Shown one piece after another: positions 24,002 through 32,540 of a stretch of 64,000 bases of DNA (position 1 is the first letter of the stretch; every line of letters begins with the position of its first letter). The DNA is taken from the NCBI RefSeq assembly GCF_020532555.1, contig NZ_JAJBBR010000006.1:80864-144863 (forward strand), written 5' to 3'. The stretch is from Microvirga lenta. Lineage in GTDB: Bacteria; Pseudomonadota; Alphaproteobacteria; Rhizobiales; Beijerinckiaceae. The notes beneath the pieces were generated by a model. It worked only from the letters and a program-made list of their open reading frames with translations. It was not told where the DNA came from and made no database searches. A program made the translations under genes and the position numbers.

Positions 24002-24691
24002 TCAGGCGTTGAGGCGGCGCAGGGCGGCCTTGTTGTTGAGGACGATGCGGCGGGTTGCCGGAAGCTTGATCACGGCCTCCCGCTCGAGCTGCGTCAGGGA
24101 GCGCGACACGGTCTCGATCGTCAGGCCGAGGTGATCGGCGATGTCGGCCCGGGACATGGGGAGATCGATGGCGCCTTCGCTGTCGGAGGCGCGGTCCGCC
24201 ATGTCGAGGAGGAAGGAGGCGATCTTTTCCAGGGCTGTCTTGCGGCCGAGCAGGAGCATGTGGTCCTGGGCCCGCTCGAGGGAGCGCATCATGCCCTTCA
24301 CGAATTGCTGGGCGAACTGGCTGTCGCTGGCGGCCAGGGTTTCCAGGCTGCACCGGCGATAGGCCATCACCACCGCATCCCCGACCGCTTCGGCGCTGAA
24401 GCGGTATTCGTCGCCCGTCTCGATGCCGAAGATGTCGCCGGCCAGATGGAACGCGTCGATCTGGCGGCGTCCGTCGCTCAGGAGCTTGGAGGTGCGGACG
24501 ACGCCGGAGACGACCTTGTAGAAATAGGCGGCGCGGTCGCCCTCGGAGAAGATCTCGTCGTCCTTGGTGTAGGACCGGATCGAGCTGATGGCCTGCGTGG
24601 AGGTGTCTGCCGTGGAGCGGGCCGGCTGGGGAGCCCGGGCGATGATCGCAGCGGCCGGATTGGGGGTATTGATCGTGACCGTGGTGTGCAT
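24002..24691 (-). CDS. fixK: Crp/Fnr-family regulator, FixK type
   Basis: 229-residue cNMP-fold regulator. The beta-roll spans about residues 40-130, followed by the dimer helix and a C-terminal helix-turn-helix with ADIADHLGLTIETVSRSLT. The recognition helix E-x-x-SR is the one that reads TTGAT-N4-ATCAA. The N-terminal Cys cluster of FNR/FnrN is absent, so it is not an oxygen sensor itself and fits FixK, activated through FixLJ encoded just upstream. Matching boxes are seen at 20813 (perfect), 20054 and 25265. Confidence 0.88.
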   Translation of the reverse strand: MHTTVTINTPNPAAAIIARAPQPARSTADTSTQAISSIRSYTKDDEIFSEGDRAAYFYKVVSGVVRTSKLLSDGRRQIDAFHLAGDIFGIETGDEYRFSAEAVGDAVVMAYRRCSLETLAASDSQFAQQFVKGMMRSLERAQDHMLLLGRKTALEKIASFLLDMADRASDSEGAIDLPMSRADIADHLGLTIETVSRSLTQLEREAVIKLPATRRIVLNNKAALRRLNA

Positions 24692-24771
24692 CGTGCCCTC
24701 GTCGTCTCAAGTCGTTGACCTTGAGCTATGGGTACCGCCGCACGGACCGGTCAGAAATTCAGATATGCTCC

Positions 24772-24789
24772 CTAAGGGATTCCCCTTAG
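24772..24789. promoter_or_regulatory. Palindrome upstream of fixK
   Basis: CTAAGGG (24772-24778) and CCCTTAG (24783-24789) form a perfect inverted repeat with a four-base spacer, about 80-100 bases before the fixK start and overlapping the stop of the preceding gene. A related palindrome (ATCCC-TA-GGGGAT, 25306-25318) lies next to the fixJ stop. FixJ sites contain CCCTTA-like cores, so a FixJ site is possible. No T-run follows, which argues against a terminator. Confidence 0.4.
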
Positions 24790-25199
24790 CCCGCGGACGG
24801 TGCCAGATCGGCCGCGATTTCCCCGCCGAAGCCGGCCAGGGCGGAGCGGATGCTGTTCACGAGGGTCTCGTCCAGGAGGGGCTTTTCCAGCACTTCGTGG
24901 ATGCCCGCCACGGCCGCGCGCTCCCTCACGTCCTCGCTGACATGGCCGGAGATCAGGATGGTCGGGTAGCTTCGGTGGCGGTCCCGGAGGATGTCGACGA
25001 GCTGAATGCCGTTGATGGACGGCATCTGGTAGTCCACCACGAGACAGCCGTGCTCCGGCAGGTCCGCGTCCGCCAGAAGCTCCACGCCGCTGCCGTAGAG
25101 GCGTACGTCGATTCCCTCGATCCCGAGGGCGAACTTGAGCGAGTTGCGGACTGCGGCATCGTCGTCGACGATGAGGACGGATCCCGTTCGGGAGGACAT
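24786..25199 (-). CDS. FixJ-like stand-alone receiver protein
   Basis: 137-residue receiver domain without DNA-binding output. It has the acidic pair in VDDDAAVR, phosphoacceptor Asp56 in VVDYQMP, and Lys in EKPLLDE. It lies between fixJ and fixK, transcribed the same way, with a FixK-type box 66-79 bases before its ATG (25199). In other rhizobia small receiver or FixT-like proteins feed back on FixL; a phosphate sink or competitor for FixL is a reasonable inference here. It is not FixT by sequence, since it is a clear receiver. Confidence 0.85.
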   Translation of the reverse strand: MSSRTGSVLIVDDDAAVRNSLKFALGIEGIDVRLYGSGVELLADADLPEHGCLVVDYQMPSINGIQLVDILRDRHRSYPTILISGHVSEDVRERAAVAGIHEVLEKPLLDETLVNSIRSALAGFGGEIAADLAPSAG

Positions 25200-25264
25200 G
25201 GCGGACCTTGCAATAGGGCTTGTGAGCAACGGTCCCGGTGTACCCGATCCTCCGGCCGGGGGAA

Positions 25265-25278
25265 TTGATCCCCCTCAA
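25265..25278. promoter_or_regulatory. Candidate FixK box upstream of the receiver gene
   Basis: Read on the minus strand: TTGAG-GGGG-ATCAA, which fits the rhizobial FixK core TTGA-N6-TCAA exactly and the longer FNR consensus with one mismatch. It is centred about 72 bases upstream of ATG 25199, a normal activator position, and suggests feedback from FixK onto the receiver gene and perhaps fixK. Confidence 0.6.
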
Positions 25279-25317
25279 AATCTGGAATTCCCGGTATCGG
25301 GAGAAATCCCTAGGGGA

Positions 25318-25938
25318 TCATACGTCCTTGAGGTTCCCGGCCAGCAGCGCCATCCGGACGAGTTCGGAGAGGCTGGACGCCTGCATCTTGCCCATGACGT
25401 TGGCCCGATAGATCTCGACCGTCCGGGGGCTGATGCCGAGATCGTAGGCGATGACCTTGTTCGCCTTGCCAGCGACGAGGCCGTCGAGAACCTGTCGCTC
25501 CCGCTCGGAGAGGGAATCGATGCGCCCCTGGACCTCGGCGGTCTGGCTGGTCCGCTCGGCGTTCTGCTCCTGCAGGTCCAGCGCGGAGCGCACGGCCGCC
25601 AGGAAGAGGTCGTCGTCGAAAGGTTTCTCGATGAAATCCACAGCACCCTGCTTCATGGCCTCGACGGCGAGAGGCACGTCCGCGTGCCCGGTCATGACGA
25701 TGACCGGCACCGAGAACCCGCGGGATTTCAGGCGGCGTAGGAATTCAATCCCATCGACTTCCGGCATGCGGACATCGGTGACGATGCAGCCGGCCACAGG
25801 CTCCGTCACGCTGTCCAGGAACGACACCGCGGATTCGTGGAGCCGGACCGGCAGGCCCACCGTCGCGAGCAGGAAGGACAGAGACTGGCGGACGGCCACG
25901 TCGTCGTCCACCACGTGTACGATCCCATCATTCCGCAT
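25318..25938 (-). CDS. fixJ: Response regulator FixJ
   Basis: 206-residue two-domain regulator. The receiver (1-125) has [12 protein letters not shown], phosphoacceptor Asp55 in [11 protein letters not shown] and Lys in IEKPFDDD. The C-terminal LuxR-type helix-turn-helix contains [22 protein letters not shown] and [16 protein letters not shown], the FixJ hallmark. Phosphorylated by FixL at low oxygen, it activates fixK and nif/fix-type targets. It overlaps the fixL stop by eleven bases, so the pair is translationally coupled. Confidence 0.95.
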   Translation of the reverse strand: MRNDGIVHVVDDDVAVRQSLSFLLATVGLPVRLHESAVSFLDSVTEPVAGCIVTDVRMPEVDGIEFLRRLKSRGFSVPVIVMTGHADVPLAVEAMKQGAVDFIEKPFDDDLFLAAVRSALDLQEQNAERTSQTAEVQGRIDSLSERERQVLDGLVAGKANKVIAYDLGISPRTVEIYRANVMGKMQASSLSELVRMALLAGNLKDV

Positions 25939-27469
25939 TCGCCAACTCCTCCTCCTTCACCATCCGCAGGGTGAACCTGAACGTGGTTCCCTCGCCGGTC
26001 CGCGATTCGACCCAGATCCTGCCGCCATGAGCCTCGACGATGGTCCGGCAGATCGACAAGCCGACTCCCATGCCGTTCTTCTTGGTCGTCACGAAGGGCT
26101 GGAACAGCTGCTCGGTAATCTCGGGCGCGATGCCCGGCCCCGTATCGGCCACGCTGATTTCGACCATTCCGTCGTTCTCCGGGAGGGCCGTGGCGACGAC
26201 GAGTTCGCGGCGGGTCGAGTCCTGCATCGCCTCGATGGCGTTCCGGATCAGGTTGAGCAGGACCTGCTGGATCTGGATGCGATCCGCCAGGACGAGCTCG
26301 GCATCCTGGTCGAAGCGGTAGGAGACCCGCACGCCCTTCTCCTTGGCGCCCACCAGGGCGAGGGCGCTCGCCTCCTGAATGAGCTTCGGCAGGCTTTCGA
26401 TATGGCGCCCGCTCTCGCCTCGGGAGACGAACTCGCGCAGATGCCGGATGACCCGGCCCGCCCGCAGCGCCTGATCGGCCGCCTGGCTGACGGCGTCGCG
26501 CAGCATGGGGGCATGCTCGTCCTTGCTCTGTTCCAGCAGGCGCCGGCACCCTTTCAGGTAGTTGGCGATGGCCGTCAGGGGCTGGTTGATCTCGTGCGCC
26601 AGGGTCGAGGCCATTTCGCCGAGCGCCGTGAAACGGGACATGTGCACCAGCTCGGATTGAAGCTCCTGCAGGCGCGCCTCCGTCCGCTGGCTCTCGGTCA
26701 GGTCGCGGATGAACCCGGTGAAATAACGCTGCCCCCCTGAGCGCATCTCGCCGACGGCGAGCTCGATGGGGAAGGTCGATCCGTCCTTGCGCTGGCCCAC
26801 GACCACGCGCCCGATGCCGATGATGCGGCGCTCGCCCGTGGAGAGATACCGCTGCATGTAGCCGTCATGCTGATCCCGGTAGGGCTCGGGCATCAGAATC
26901 TTGATGTTCTCGCCGATCACCTCTTCCGCGGTGCAGCCGAACAGGCGCTCGGCGGCGACGCTGAAGGACTGGATCCTGGCCTGCTCGTCGATGACGATCA
27001 TCGCGTCGGGCACGGTTTCGAGGATCGAACGCAGGTGCGCCTCCCGGGCCTTCAGGGCCTCCTCGGCCGCGACCCGCTCGGTGATGTCGCGCGTCACCTT
27101 GGCGTAGCCGTGCAGCTTGCCCGATGCGTCGCGCAGGGGGGTGAGGGTGACATGGGCCATGAAGACGGAGCCGTCCTTGCGGATCCGCGGAGCCTGCTCC
27201 TCGTAGCGGCCGGTCTGCTCCACCGTCCTCAGGGCCTGCTCCGGCCTGCCGGCCGCCGCATCCTCGGGCGGGTAGAACACGGAGAAGTGGCGGCCCAGGA
27301 TCTCGTCCTCGCGCCAGCCCTTGATGCGCTCCGCCCCCGCATTCCAGCTGGTGACCCGGCCCTCGGTATCGAGCATGTAGATCGCGAAATCCGTCACGGC
27401 GTCGATCAGGAGCTCGAAACTGACATCCCTGCCGAGAGGGGACGGGGAGGTTGAGGCCGATTCAGTCAA
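25928..27469 (-). CDS. fixL: Oxygen-sensing histidine kinase FixL
   Basis: 513-residue kinase with two PAS domains and HisKA/HATPase domains. The second PAS is the heme sensor: axial His201 in YRDQHDGY and Arg221 in IIGIGRVV correspond to His200 and Arg220 of Bradyrhizobium FixL. The phosphoacceptor is His292 in AHEINQPL, followed by N-box [10 protein letters not shown] and G-boxes DTGPGIAP and [10 protein letters not shown]. The TTG start at 27469, with AGGAG upstream, was chosen because it keeps this one-residue offset; a longer open frame to 27544 exists. No membrane helix is present, so it is a soluble FixL. The first PAS ligand is unknown. Confidence 0.94.
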   Translation of the reverse strand: MTESASTSPSPLGRDVSFELLIDAVTDFAIYMLDTEGRVTSWNAGAERIKGWREDEILGRHFSVFYPPEDAAAGRPEQALRTVEQTGRYEEQAPRIRKDGSVFMAHVTLTPLRDASGKLHGYAKVTRDITERVAAEEALKAREAHLRSILETVPDAMIVIDEQARIQSFSVAAERLFGCTAEEVIGENIKILMPEPYRDQHDGYMQRYLSTGERRIIGIGRVVVGQRKDGSTFPIELAVGEMRSGGQRYFTGFIRDLTESQRTEARLQELQSELVHMSRFTALGEMASTLAHEINQPLTAIANYLKGCRRLLEQSKDEHAPMLRDAVSQAADQALRAGRVIRHLREFVSRGESGRHIESLPKLIQEASALALVGAKEKGVRVSYRFDQDAELVLADRIQIQQVLLNLIRNAIEAMQDSTRRELVVATALPENDGMVEISVADTGPGIAPEITEQLFQPFVTTKKNGMGVGLSICRTIVEAHGGRIWVESRTGEGTTFRFTLRMVKEEELANAE

Positions 27470-27672
27470 AAAAGCTCTCCTGAGCGGATGGACCCGTCCG
27501 CAAATCTCCGGCTGCCGAGCAGAGCGCCAATATTCCCATTCCACCGGAACGTAGCAAAGGCTCGATTATCGCAGGCGTCCTGCCCCTGCAATAGGGGCGG
27601 GGCGCGGTCTATGGTCCCCTCGCGGGGACGGCCATTGCCAAGGTTGTCCGGGTTGCGGAGCCCGGTCGCGCC

Positions 27673-28831
27673 TCAGGGAAGGGTGAACACGCGCTGCGGA
27701 TGCGCCACGTCCCGCAGATCATGCCGGCCCAGATCGACGAGCGGAACGTCGATCTCCCGCGCGCAGGCCCTGGAGACGAGAACCCGGTATCCGAGCTTCT
27801 TCGCCAGATCCTGCAGGCGGCTTGCCCGGTTCACGGCGGGGCCGATGACCGTGAAGTCCAAGCGCCTCGGTGCGCCGACATTGCCATAGGCCACTTCGCC
27901 GTAATGAAGGGCCAGAACCGAAGTTGAGTTCCGTTTTGCCGCTTCCCGCCCGTACGATGTTCTCCGCGTCCACCCTGTCGCAGAACGCCCGTGCGGCGTC
28001 CATGGCATCGCGGCAGGCGGCTTTTCGGCTCCGCTCCGAAGTGGTGGGAAAGATCGCGAGCACCGCATCGCCGATGAATTTCAGGACCTCGCCTCCATGG
28101 GCCTCGACCACGTCGCCGACGATGCCGAACCAGACATTCAGGGTGCCGAGAACATCGTCGATCGGAACCTCCTCCGACAGGCGGGTGAAGCCCCTCAGGT
28201 CGGTGAACCACAGGGCGGCCTCGATCAGCTCCACGGCCCCGCGGTCGACGCCGCCTTCGATGATCCGGCGGCCGGTGCGCGGACCGACATAGGTGTCGAG
28301 CAGGTCGACCGCGATGCGGCGCAGCACGTGGCGCTCGATGGAGGGGCTGAGGAGAATCGCGGCGAATTCCAGAGCCTCGATTTCGGCAGGCGTGAACCCG
28401 CCTTGCCGCTGGGTCGCAAAAGCGATGACGGCCGTCCGCGTCCGCTCCAGGAACGGCAGCGGAAACATCACGTAATCCGTTCCTCCGAGGAGGCGTAGCT
28501 CCTCGAGGAGCGGCATGTCGGGGCAGGGGGTGTCGAGCAGGCGGCGGAACGGACGTTCCGTCTCGTCGACCACCCGGGTGGGGCTGTTCAGATAGGAGGG
28601 CGAAACGGCGGCGGTCGCCCGCGCCGATTCCCGGATCGACACGGTCTCGCTCGTCCAGACATGCAGCCAGCCGCTGACTTCCGGGTGCAGGACCTCGAGG
28701 CCCATGGAGGCCCGCCAGACCGGCAGGTCATGGCGAACGATCTCCTCGCAGAAGGCGCTGAACAGGTCCTCGACGGACCGGCAGGCCGCATTCGCCGCCA
28801 GCCATCGGGCTATTCCATCGATCCGGTCCAT
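27673..28831 (-). pseudogene. Class III adenylate/guanylate cyclase, frameshifted
   Basis: Two overlapping frames together make one cyclase. The frame from 28831 runs through an N-terminal sensor-like domain and the start of the catalytic domain (WFTDLRGFTRLSE and GDAVLAIFP, the metal-binding Asp residues) to KTELNFG, then loses similarity and ends at 27719. The rest, ALHYGEVAYGNVG, LDFTVIGPAVNRASRL and the C-terminus, continues in the next frame to 27673. Removing one base of the AA pair at 27916-27917 rejoins them as ELNFGLALHYGEV. Substrate-specifying Asp (LDFTVIG) and transition-state N/R (VNRASR) are intact. It is either a genuine recent frameshift or an assembly error. Confidence 0.85.
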
Positions 28832-28865
28832 GGCCGCGTTCCGACGGGCTTTCAGACCCGGATGC

Positions 28866-28887
28866 CGGGGAGGCCGTAGCCTCCCCG
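28866..28887 (-). terminator. Terminator-like hairpin after the sugar-binding protein gene
   Basis: CGGGGAGGC (28866-28874) and GCCTCCCCG (28879-28887) form a perfect nine-base stem with a CGTA loop, 23 bases past the stop at 28910. No T-run follows, so termination may be partial or the hairpin may stabilise the 3' end. Confidence 0.5.
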
Positions 28888-28909
28888 ATCGGTTTCGTGC
28901 GTCCGCCGC

Positions 28910-29854
28910 TCACTTCTTCTTCAGCATTTCGTCCACGTTCTCCTTCGTCACCCGGTCGATGCCGGCATAGACGATATCGTCGACCTTCTCGCCCTTCTTG
29001 AGCTTGAGCAGGATGTCCATGGCCTTTTCGCCCATCTCGTAGGGCCGCTGACCCACCAGGGCATTGGCATATCCGTCGCGGAGCAGCTGGAGCTGCACGT
29101 CCAGGGTATCCGCCACCACGAGGGCGAACTTGCCCTGATCCATTTCGGACTTGTACTTGTTCACGAAGCTCTTGTAGGCCTCGGGAACGAACATGGGCCA
29201 GCCGCCGACGGGGATGATGGCGGCGAGATCCGGATTGGCGGTCTTGAGGTCCTGCATCTGCTGGACCGAAAGGGCCAGGTCGTCGTTGGAGTAGGTCGGC
29301 GAACCGGAGATTTCGATCCACTTCGAGCCTTTGAGAGCATCGCGCACGCCTTCGACGCGCTCCTTGAGGTTGGCGGCGGCGGGGCCGCCCGAGATCATCG
29401 CGTATTTCCCGCCTTCCGGCCGGATCTTCAGCAACTCCTCGCCAAGGGCTCGGCCCATGGCGCGGTTGTCCGTGCCCACATGGGCCTGCCGGGCGGAGTT
29501 CGGCGCATCGGCATCGAAGGTGATGACCGGAATCCCGGCATCGCGGGCGGACTTGATCACGCGCACGGCTGCCGCGGCGTCCGCGACCGAGATGGCGATC
29601 CCGTCCACGTTCTGGCTGATGAGATCCTGAATGATCTGGGCCTGGCTCGCGGGCTCGTGCTCGACAGGGCCCTTGTAGATGCATTCGATGTTGCCGAGTT
29701 CCTTGGCCCGCTTCATGCAGCCGTCCCGCGACAGATCGAAATAGGGGTTGTTCATCGCCTTGGGAACGATGGCGAAGCGATAGTTCTGCTGAGCTGCCGC
29801 AGGCATGGCGAGCGTAAGGGCTGCTGCTGCCGCGGCGAGGATCAGTCGTTTCAT
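28910..29854 (-). CDS. Sugar ABC transporter substrate-binding protein
   Basis: 314-residue periplasmic binding protein of the ribose/galactose type (Peripla_BP_4). A Sec signal (about residues 1-21, AAA-QQ) precedes YRFAIVPKAMNNPYFD, then IIQDLISQNVDGIAISVAD, PVITFDADAP and the closing DDIVYAGIDRVTKENV. The ATG at 29854 has AGGAGG eight bases upstream; a GTG sits just before it. It is the last gene of an ATPase-permease-binding protein operon. Fucose or a related sugar is inferred as ligand from the neighbouring catabolic genes. Confidence 0.9.
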   Translation of the reverse strand: MKRLILAAAAAALTLAMPAAAQQNYRFAIVPKAMNNPYFDLSRDGCMKRAKELGNIECIYKGPVEHEPASQAQIIQDLISQNVDGIAISVADAAAAVRVIKSARDAGIPVITFDADAPNSARQAHVGTDNRAMGRALGEELLKIRPEGGKYAMISGGPAAANLKERVEGVRDALKGSKWIEISGSPTYSNDDLALSVQQMQDLKTANPDLAAIIPVGGWPMFVPEAYKSFVNKYKSEMDQGKFALVVADTLDVQLQLLRDGYANALVGQRPYEMGEKAMDILLKLKKGEKVDDIVYAGIDRVTKENVDEMLKKK

Positions 29855-29966
29855 CACGCTTTCCTCCTGGTTGATCGATTGCCCCGTTCGCCGGGGTCTG
29901 ATGGTCGGCCCTCATGGCCGGTTTCTGTCTGGCCTCGGGCGGACGGCTCCGAGGGAAGATTGTGAC

Positions 29967-31022
29967 TCAAGGCGTCATTCTCATGGTCCGCAGGCGGTCG
30001 ACGAGGACTGCGAGGATAATGATCGCGCCCACGAGGACGATCTGCCAATAGGCATTAATCCCCGCGAGAACGAGACCATTGCGGATGACTTCGATGAGGA
30101 GCGCGCCTATGACCGCTCCCGCAGGTCCGCCCATGCCGCCCGTCAGGTTGGCGCCGCCAATGACCGCCGCGGCGATGATGGTCAGCTCGTATCCGGTGGC
30201 CAGGTTGGCCGGGGCGGAGCCCAGCCACCCCACCATGAGAATGCCGGCGAAGCCCGCAGAGAGAGACGAGAGGACGTAGACCCCCACCTTCACGCGCTCG
30301 ACCGAGATGCCCGTGAGGGCCGCCGCCTTCTCGTTCCCGCCAAGGGCGAAGACATGCCGGCCGAAAGCGGTGTGATGCAGGACGAGGCTCAGGATGCCCG
30401 CGAGAACGAGGAGGTAGATCACCGCCACCGGAACGCCGGCGATGTTGCCGTCCGTGATCTCGTAGAACGTGTTCACGTCGGGGCCCGTCGGCGCCTGCCC
30501 CCGTCCTTCGGTCACCGCATAGGCGAGCCCTCGCACGATGGAGAGCATTCCGAGCGTGGTGACGAAGGGCGACAAGCCGACCCTGGCGATGAGAAGCCCG
30601 TTGGCGAGCCCGATCAGCACCGCCGCGCCGAGACCCGCGGCCAGGGACACGATCATCCCGGCGAGCGGGATGGCATCCAATCCGGTGCCGCTCACCTTCT
30701 GCATGACGATGGCGCAGGTGATCGCCGCCAGCGCCATGGTCGAGCCGACGGAGAGATCGATTCCGCCCGTGATGATCACGAGGGTGACGCCGAGGGTGAC
30801 GATGCCGACGAAGGAGAAGTTCTTGGCCACGTTGGCGAGGTTGCCGGAACTCAGAAAAGCCGGGCTGAGAAACGACATGACGACCATGATCGCGATGAGC
30901 GCGACCGCCACATAGGCGGTCTGGCTCGCAAAGAAGCCGCGGCGCCACCATTCGGTCCGGCCCACATTGGCGAAGTCGCCTGTTTCGGCCGTCGAGCGGG
31001 CGGCGGGAGAGACATCGTTCAT
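29967..31022 (-). CDS. Sugar ABC transporter permease (RbsC/FrcC type)
   Basis: 351-residue integral membrane protein with about nine to ten helices. The conserved GGIDLSVGS motif near residue 90 and the C-terminal GGANLTGGMGGPAGAVIGALLI block are diagnostic of BPD_transp_2 (RbsC/AraH/XylH) permeases. A single gene would work as a homodimer. Its start overlaps the ATPase stop by one base (TGATG), and the binding protein follows after about 110 bases. Confidence 0.93.
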   Translation of the reverse strand: MNDVSPAARSTAETGDFANVGRTEWWRRGFFASQTAYVAVALIAIMVVMSFLSPAFLSSGNLANVAKNFSFVGIVTLGVTLVIITGGIDLSVGSTMALAAITCAIVMQKVSGTGLDAIPLAGMIVSLAAGLGAAVLIGLANGLLIARVGLSPFVTTLGMLSIVRGLAYAVTEGRGQAPTGPDVNTFYEITDGNIAGVPVAVIYLLVLAGILSLVLHHTAFGRHVFALGGNEKAAALTGISVERVKVGVYVLSSLSAGFAGILMVGWLGSAPANLATGYELTIIAAAVIGGANLTGGMGGPAGAVIGALLIEVIRNGLVLAGINAYWQIVLVGAIIILAVLVDRLRTMRMTP

Positions 31023-31762
31023 CAGGCAGCCTCCTTGGCACCCGTGATCAGCGCGGTGACTTCCTCCGGGCTGGACTGGCTGACCGGCTTGTCGGCCACC
31101 TTGCTGCCGCGCCGCATGACGACGACGCGCTCGCAGACCGAGAAGACGTCCGGCATACGATGCGAGATCAGAATCACGGCGATGCCGGCATCGCGCAGCC
31201 GGCGGATGAGGTCGAGGACCTCGGCGACCTGCCGCACGGAGATCGCCGCCGTCGGCTCGTCCATGAGGATCAGCTTGGCCTGCGCGAGCCTCGTCCGGGC
31301 GATGGCAACGGCCTGACGCTGACCGCCCGACATGGCCCGGACGACGTCGTCCGGCCGGGTTTCCGACTTCAGTTCCTGGAAGAGCGCCGCCGTGCGCTGG
31401 TTCATGGCCGCATGATCGAGGAAGGAGAACGGCCCGACCTTCCGCTTGAGTTCGCGTCCGAGGAAGACGTTCGCCGATGCCGTCAGATTGTCGGCGAGAG
31501 CCAGATCCTGATAAACGACCTCGATCCCCACCTGGCGGGCGTCCACGGGTCTTGAGAAGTGAACCTCCCGGTCCTGGAACAGCATCCGGCCGTGGGACGG
31601 ACGGAAATTGCCCGCGATGATCTTCACGAGCGTCGATTTCCCGGCGCCGTTGTCGCCCATCAGGCCGACGACCTCGCCCGGTTCGATTCTGAGATTGACA
31701 TTCGACAAGGCCCGGATGGCGCCGAACTCCTTGCCGATATCCTCCAATACCAGAAGTGACAC
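31022..31762 (-). CDS. Sugar ABC transporter ATP-binding protein, single-domain (FrcA type)
   Basis: 246-residue ATPase with Walker A GDNGAGKST (about 36-44), signature MSGGQRQAVAIA, Walker B LILMDEPTAAI and H-loop VILISHRM. Ribose-type transporters usually have double-length ATPases; the single-domain form resembles FrcA of the rhizobial fructose system. First gene of the A-C-B transport unit, coupled to the permease. The Ser of the Gln/Asp loop region is normal, and nothing appears damaged. Confidence 0.93.
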   Translation of the reverse strand: MSLLVLEDIGKEFGAIRALSNVNLRIEPGEVVGLMGDNGAGKSTLVKIIAGNFRPSHGRMLFQDREVHFSRPVDARQVGIEVVYQDLALADNLTASANVFLGRELKRKVGPFSFLDHAAMNQRTAALFQELKSETRPDDVVRAMSGGQRQAVAIARTRLAQAKLILMDEPTAAISVRQVAEVLDLIRRLRDAGIAVILISHRMPDVFSVCERVVVMRRGSKVADKPVSQSSPEEVTALITGAKEAA

Positions 31763-32095
31763 CCTGAACTCCTCCCTTGAGCCGACTCTTCAGAGCCTGT
31801 TGAGAGTTAGTACGCTTGCACTGGTATTGAGGTCATATAAGCACAGCCTTCAGTAGTATGTCACCTGTTGCTTCCGGAAAGCATGGGGACACGAAAGTAT
31901 TGATATGCGAGAACAGGAGATGAACGGCTGCTGGATGCGCTTGTTGCCTGCCGGCTGTGCCCAAAGATTTTGGAATTCCTAGCGTAATGCCGCAAAGGAA
32001 TGCTGTTCCGCCGAGACGGCATCGGTTGTCGGGCGCTGGATTTTCGCGCACCGTTCTCTCTTCCACCTAGTTCCGCCGACGATGGCGGCAAGGGT
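31763..32095. other. Intergenic region before the sugar ABC operon
   Basis: 333 bases, AT-richer than the flanks, between the FucU-type mutarotase stop and the ATPase start. It probably holds the transporter promoter. The segment around 31,815-31,845 (CTGGTATTGAGGTCATA) has GntR-like half-sites but no clean palindrome. No gene or terminator with T-run was recognised. Confidence 0.35.
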
Positions 32096-32527
32096 TCATT
32101 CGAGCGGAAGAACACCGGTCTTGAGAATGAGATTGCCGTACAGCCTCCTTTCTCCCGTCGCGACGATGAAGCAGGCCTGGCGGGCCCGCTCGTAGAAGGC
32201 GAAGCGTTCGAGCGCCACGATGTCGAACGGGCCCGCGAGGTTGCGCACGAGTTCGGCGAAGCTCTGGCAGATCGGAGGCACCGCCTCCGGGTCGCCCACC
32301 ACGGCCATGCGGAAGGCTGCGGCCTCGGCAAAGGTGTCGAGCGGCAGATGGGTGAGAATGGCGTCTGCCGCCGCAACCGCATCGATCCCGTCCAGCCGGA
32401 CCACGCGTGGGCCCAGGGAATGCGAGGGGAAATTCGCATCGGCGATGACCACCTCGTCCCCATGGCCCAGGCAGCGGAGGGCGTGGAGGAGGTCGGGACC
32501 GAGCAGGGGGTGTATGCCGCGAAGCAT
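32096..32527 (-). CDS. fucU: RbsD/FucU family sugar mutarotase
   Basis: 143-residue protein of the RbsD/FucU family, which interconverts alpha and beta anomers of fucose or ribose. The N-terminus LRGIHPLLGPDLLHALRCLGHGDEVVIADANFP contains the catalytic His of GHGD and the family's DANFP block; the C-terminus has FIVATGERRLYGNLILKTGV. FucU (fucose) is favoured over RbsD by the G-x-E-R-x-YGN-hydrophobic ending and by the neighbouring fucose-type genes. It follows the aldose dehydrogenase by 13 bases. Confidence 0.88.
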   Translation of the reverse strand: MLRGIHPLLGPDLLHALRCLGHGDEVVIADANFPSHSLGPRVVRLDGIDAVAAADAILTHLPLDTFAEAAAFRMAVVGDPEAVPPICQSFAELVRNLAGPFDIVALERFAFYERARQACFIVATGERRLYGNLILKTGVLPLE

Positions 32528-32540
32528 GCAGGAACTCCAT

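Noticed and set aside
24772..24789. Palindrome as a transcription terminator
   Set aside because: Short AT-containing stem with no T-run on either strand; a protein site is more likely.
29868..29882. TTGATCGATTGCCC as a FixK box upstream of the sugar-binding protein
   Set aside because: Only the left half-site matches; the right half has no ATCAA.
31815..31845. GntR-type operator upstream of the sugar ABC operon
   Set aside because: Half-site resemblance only, no clean palindrome, and no regulator gene nearby.
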